NCBI RefSeq assembly: GCF_951229915.1
Contig: NZ_OX579588.1
Span: 1,302,001 to 1,366,000, forward strand
Direction: 5' to 3'
DNA: 64,000 nucleotides
From: Candidatus Ornithobacterium hominis
GTDB lineage: Bacteria; Bacteroidota; Bacteroidia; Flavobacteriales; Weeksellaceae
In this document: in pieces, positions 61,261 to 64,000 of the stretch
How positions within the stretch are numbered: position 1 is the stretch's first letter
How the letters are laid out: each line of letters opens with the position of its first letter
The notes under the pieces: model-generated
Told to the model about the DNA's origin: nothing
Seen by the model: only the letters and a program-made list of their open reading frames with translations
The model's database searches: none
Position numbers and translations under genes: made by a program

Positions 61261-63963
61261 TTATTTCAAATTTATGCGTTGTAACCTTAGCGCATTCAGG
61301 ATAACACTTACCGAGCTAAAACTCATTGCCAAAGCAGCAATCATGGGTGATAAAAGCAACCCAAAGAATGGATATAATAGCCCTGCCGCTATTGGAACAC
61401 CAACACTATTGTAAATCAGTGCAAAAAATAAATTCTGACGAATGTTGCGCATTACTTTTTCGCTTAAAACACGAGCCTTCACAATGCCGTTTAAATCGCC
61501 ATCCACCAACGTCAAATCTGCACTTTCCATTGCGACAGCTGTCCCAGTGCCCATCGCTATTCCAATATCACTCTGTGCCAATGCTGGTGCATCATTAATC
61601 CCGTCACCAGCCATCGCTACTTTTTTACCTTCGTTTTGAAGTTTTTTCACTTCTTGCAATTTATCTTCGGGGGACTTCCCGCCACTATAGTTTTTCAGCC
61701 CAACTTCTTTTGCTACTGCCTTCGCGGTATGTTCATTATCGCCCGTCAGCATAATGACTGAAATACCTTGTGCTTGAAGCTTTTGAATAGCTGCTGCACT
61801 AGATGCTTTTATTGGATCAGAAATCACGACGGCTCCTACCACCTTTTCGCCCCAAGCTAAGTAAGAAGTTGTTTTCCCTTTTTTGGCTTCGGCATTTACT
61901 TTATCCGCAACGTCAGAAGGAATATTTAACTTGAAATCAGAGAGTAGTGCTTTGTTTCCCAACAGAACTTTTTGTTTTTCAAAAACACCTTTGACTCCTT
62001 TTCCTGAAACGGATTGAAAATCAGAAATTTCTAAAGGCTTTATTTTTTTTGAATCACCATAATCTAAAGTTGCTTGTGCCAACGGATGCTCGCTATTTTG
62101 GTTTAATCCGTTAACTAAACCAAGTAATTTATCTTCAGAAAAACCCGCTGCTAGTATGGCTTTTTCCATCCGAGGTTTACCTTCAGTTACGGTACCTGTT
62201 TTATCAATCACTAAGGTATCAATTTTATTCATTTCTTCTAGTGATGCGGCATTTTTCGCCAAGACGCCGTTTTGTGCTCCTTTACCTACCCCCACCATTA
62301 CCGACATCGGCGTAGCCAAGCCCAAAGCACATGGGCAGGCGATAATCAAAACAGCAATGGCATTCACAAAAGCATAAGTCAAGCTGGGCTGCGGCCCCCA
62401 AATCCACCAAATAATGAAAGTTAAAGCCGCTACTCCCACGACTACAGGCACAAAATAACTCGAAATTTTATCTGCCAAACGCTGAATGGGCGCACGGCTG
62501 CGGCTTGCATTATTCACCATTTCGATGATTTGCGAGAGCATCGTTTCCGCTCCGACTTTCTCTGCCCGCATCAGGAAGCTGCCATTCCCGTTGATGGTTC
62601 CACTTTTCACGTTATCTCCCACTTTTTTATCTACAGGAATCGGTTCGCCCGTAATCATACTTTCATCCACACTTGATTCGCCTTCGGTTACCATGCCATC
62701 TACGGGAATTTTTGCTCCAGGTTTCACCTTTAGAATATCTTCTTTTTCAATTTTTTTAAGGCTTACTTTTTTTTCCACACCGTTTTCTACTAAAATTGCT
62801 TCGTGTGGCGTTAATTTCATTAATTCTTTGATGGCAGAATTGGTGCGAGAATGTGCTCGAGCTTCCATCACTTGCCCGACTAAAACTAAGGTTAAAATCA
62901 TGGTAGCAGATTCAAAATACAGATGGATGTTCTCGTCTTGACCAAAAAATTCCTGAGGAAAAATTTGAGGGAAGAATAAAGCAATGACACTAAAAATCCA
63001 TGCAGCGCCAGCACCAATCCCAATGAGGGTAAACATATTGAGATTCATGGTTTTTATGGAATTCCAAGCGCGCTGAAAAAATACCCATGTTGCGTAGAAA
63101 ACTACAGGAATCGATAAAATAAACTGTGCATAATCCCAGTGTTTTTTCTCCATGATTTGGTACAACGGATTATTATTTAGCATATCAGACATGGCTATGA
63201 GAAAAATAGGAATCGTAAATGCAATTGCCCAAATCAGTTTTTTTACTAATTGGCGATAATTTTTCTGCTCTGCGTTCTCTTGTGGCTCCATCGGCACTAA
63301 ATCCATTCCACATTTGGGGCAATCGCTAGGTTCATCACTGATGATTTCTGGGTGCATCGGGCAAGTGTATTGTACATCACTTGGCATCGATTTGACTTTT
63401 GGCACCAAATCCATTCCGCAGACAGGGCAATCACTGGGTTTGTCATAAACCTTCTCACCCTCACACATCATGGGACAATAATAAACATCATCCGTTGATT
63501 TTTTTGGGGTTGTTTTCTTCGAATTTTCTAATTCCGTGGCGAATTTCAATAGATGATAATGCGTGTCTTCTAAAGCAGAATTTAAATGGCTAAATAAAAT
63601 ATTTTTATCTGCCTCTACACAGACTTTCTTTTCCTTCAAATCCACGTTTACTGCTTTTACACCTTCTACCGAAGATAGATGTTTTTTCACCGTGTTTTCA
63701 CATCCTGTGCAAGTCATTCCTTCTACATAATACGTATGGGTAAATGCTTCTTCTGGCGTTTGATGAATACTATAGTTGGTATTTTCTAAAGCCTTAGAAA
63801 ATTCTTCAAAACTAATTTCATTTTCTGCTAAAATTTCTGCTTGAGCTGTGCTTAAATCTATTCTAACTTTTTGCACACCTGGCACGGCTTCCAGCTTCTG
63901 CTGAACGCTATTGGCGCAGCCTCTGCAAGTCATTCCTTTGATATAATATGTTTTTTGTTTCAT
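61261..63963 (-). CDS. copA: Copper-exporting P1B-type ATPase with two HMA and two heavy-metal-binding motifs
   Basis: 900 residues. Two HMA domains carry Cys13/Cys16 (GMTCRGC) and Cys85/Cys88 (GMTCTGC). Two short His/Cys repeats follow near 165-235 ([10 protein letters not shown]...[10 protein letters not shown] and [10 protein letters not shown]...[10 protein letters not shown]). Then come P-type ATPase parts: [37 protein letters not shown] and [11 protein letters not shown]. It exports Cu+ across the inner membrane. The tandem CPxCGMDLVP repeats add extra metal ligands. Two palindromes lie inside. Confidence 0.95.
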   Translation of the reverse strand: MKQKTYYIKGMTCRGCANSVQQKLEAVPGVQKVRIDLSTAQAEILAENEISFEEFSKALENTNYSIHQTPEEAFTHTYYVEGMTCTGCENTVKKHLSSVEGVKAVNVDLKEKKVCVEADKNILFSHLNSALEDTHYHLLKFATELENSKKTTPKKSTDDVYYCPMMCEGEKVYDKPSDCPVCGMDLVPKVKSMPSDVQYTCPMHPEIISDEPSDCPKCGMDLVPMEPQENAEQKNYRQLVKKLIWAIAFTIPIFLIAMSDMLNNNPLYQIMEKKHWDYAQFILSIPVVFYATWVFFQRAWNSIKTMNLNMFTLIGIGAGAAWIFSVIALFFPQIFPQEFFGQDENIHLYFESATMILTLVLVGQVMEARAHSRTNSAIKELMKLTPHEAILVENGVEKKVSLKKIEKEDILKVKPGAKIPVDGMVTEGESSVDESMITGEPIPVDKKVGDNVKSGTINGNGSFLMRAEKVGAETMLSQIIEMVNNASRSRAPIQRLADKISSYFVPVVVGVAALTFIIWWIWGPQPSLTYAFVNAIAVLIIACPCALGLATPMSVMVGVGKGAQNGVLAKNAASLEEMNKIDTLVIDKTGTVTEGKPRMEKAILAAGFSEDKLLGLVNGLNQNSEHPLAQATLDYGDSKKIKPLEISDFQSVSGKGVKGVFEKQKVLLGNKALLSDFKLNIPSDVADKVNAEAKKGKTTSYLAWGEKVVGAVVISDPIKASSAAAIQKLQAQGISVIMLTGDNEHTAKAVAKEVGLKNYSGGKSPEDKLQEVKKLQNEGKKVAMAGDGINDAPALAQSDIGIAMGTGTAVAMESADLTLVDGDLNGIVKARVLSEKVMRNIRQNLFFALIYNSVGVPIAAGLLYPFFGLLLSPMIAALAMSFSSVSVILNALRLQRINLK
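62749..62773 (+). repeat. Dispersed palindrome (G form) inside copA, half copy
   Basis: Core AAGGCTT at 62758-62764 with left arm AATTTTTTT; the right arm is T-rich. Confidence 0.6.
63780..63804 (-). repeat. Dispersed palindrome (C form) inside copA
   Basis: Core AAGCCTT at 63789-63795 with arms ATTTTCTA and AGAAAATT. The coding strand reads EFSKALEN in the first HMA domain. Confidence 0.8.
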
Positions 63964-64000
63964 TTTTTTTATTTAAGTCTTAGAAAATTAAAGCTTTAAA

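Noticed and set aside
62486..62941. 151-codon open frame antisense to copA
   Set aside because: It mirrors the conserved ATPase core and has Ser/Thr/Phe-rich composition typical of a shadow.
3230..63804. The repeated AAGGCTT words as a CRISPR array or insertion-sequence ends
   Set aside because: Spacing is irregular from tens to thousands of bases, both orientations occur, copies lie inside genes, and no cas gene or transposase is present.
3230..63804. The repeated word as a strictly directional uptake sequence
   Set aside because: The full consensus is palindromic with only the central base giving direction, unlike known directional uptake words. An uptake role is left open but not asserted.

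Overview
The window reads as chromosomal DNA of a low-GC member of the Bacteroidota, most likely class Flavobacteriia and perhaps near Weeksellaceae/Ornithobacterium (the genus is inference). The clues are promoter -7 boxes of the form TAnnTTTG, few Shine-Dalgarno sequences, an extended NusB (313 aa), a ribosomal protein L21 with an extra C-terminal domain, a GSCFA protein, a PNGase F-like enzyme and secreted proteins with N-terminal QVGIN motifs. I see no transposase, integrase, phage gene or CRISPR array.

Layout. 1-734 is the 5' part of a GH2 beta-galactosidase. 1181-5886 holds mscL, a DUF192 lipoprotein, lgt, yidD and ppc. 5980-11738 holds a YceI protein, a polyprenyl synthase-GSCFA-tatD run, a structured non-coding stretch, then yajC, a DUF1573 lipoprotein and nusB. 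12088-20261 carries a PNGase F-like enzyme, DUF445 and YtxH-like proteins, pdhB, aspS, msrA, tpx and a Cys-type sulfatase, with its maturase (anSME) divergent at 20330. 21674-33872 is the accessory part: two copies of a 1.6 kb cassette encoding FISUMP-domain surface proteins flank a GH95 fucosidase, tRNA-Pro(GGG), a DAACS transporter, a nitroreductase, fabG and malQ. A TonB-dependent receptor follows. 36245-42034 is the rod-shape operon mreB-mreC-mreD-pbp2-rodA. 42270-46672 has korB, an M13 peptidase, a rhodanese protein, rplU and rpmA. 46823-50636 is galM-galK-sugar symporter. The rest holds cbpA-cbpM, mscS, rpsF-rpsR-rplI, an NhaP-type antiporter, an RsmB-type methyltransferase, rny, a probable 6S RNA, zapA with a coiled-coil partner, trxB and a Cu+-exporting ATPase.

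The secreted enzymes and sugar genes fit together as host-glycan foraging: N-glycan release (PNGase F-like), desulfation (sulfatase plus maturase), defucosylation (GH95), beta-galactose release (GH2), then uptake and use of galactose (symporter, GalM, GalK). GalT and GalE are not in the window.

The strongest unexplained signal is a dispersed 25-bp near-perfect palindrome with arm AAATTTTTTAAG around one central G or C. I count about 46 recognisable copies on both strands, roughly one per 1.4 kb. Many sit exactly on stop codons, about 15 lie inside unrelated genes (often encoding K-A/G-L-K-N), and some are paired as hairpins. The second is the FISUMP cassette pair: promoter, long leader, hairpins and 3' inverted repeats are conserved, while the lectin-like C-terminal tail is hypervariable and changes mainly at codon positions 1 and 2.
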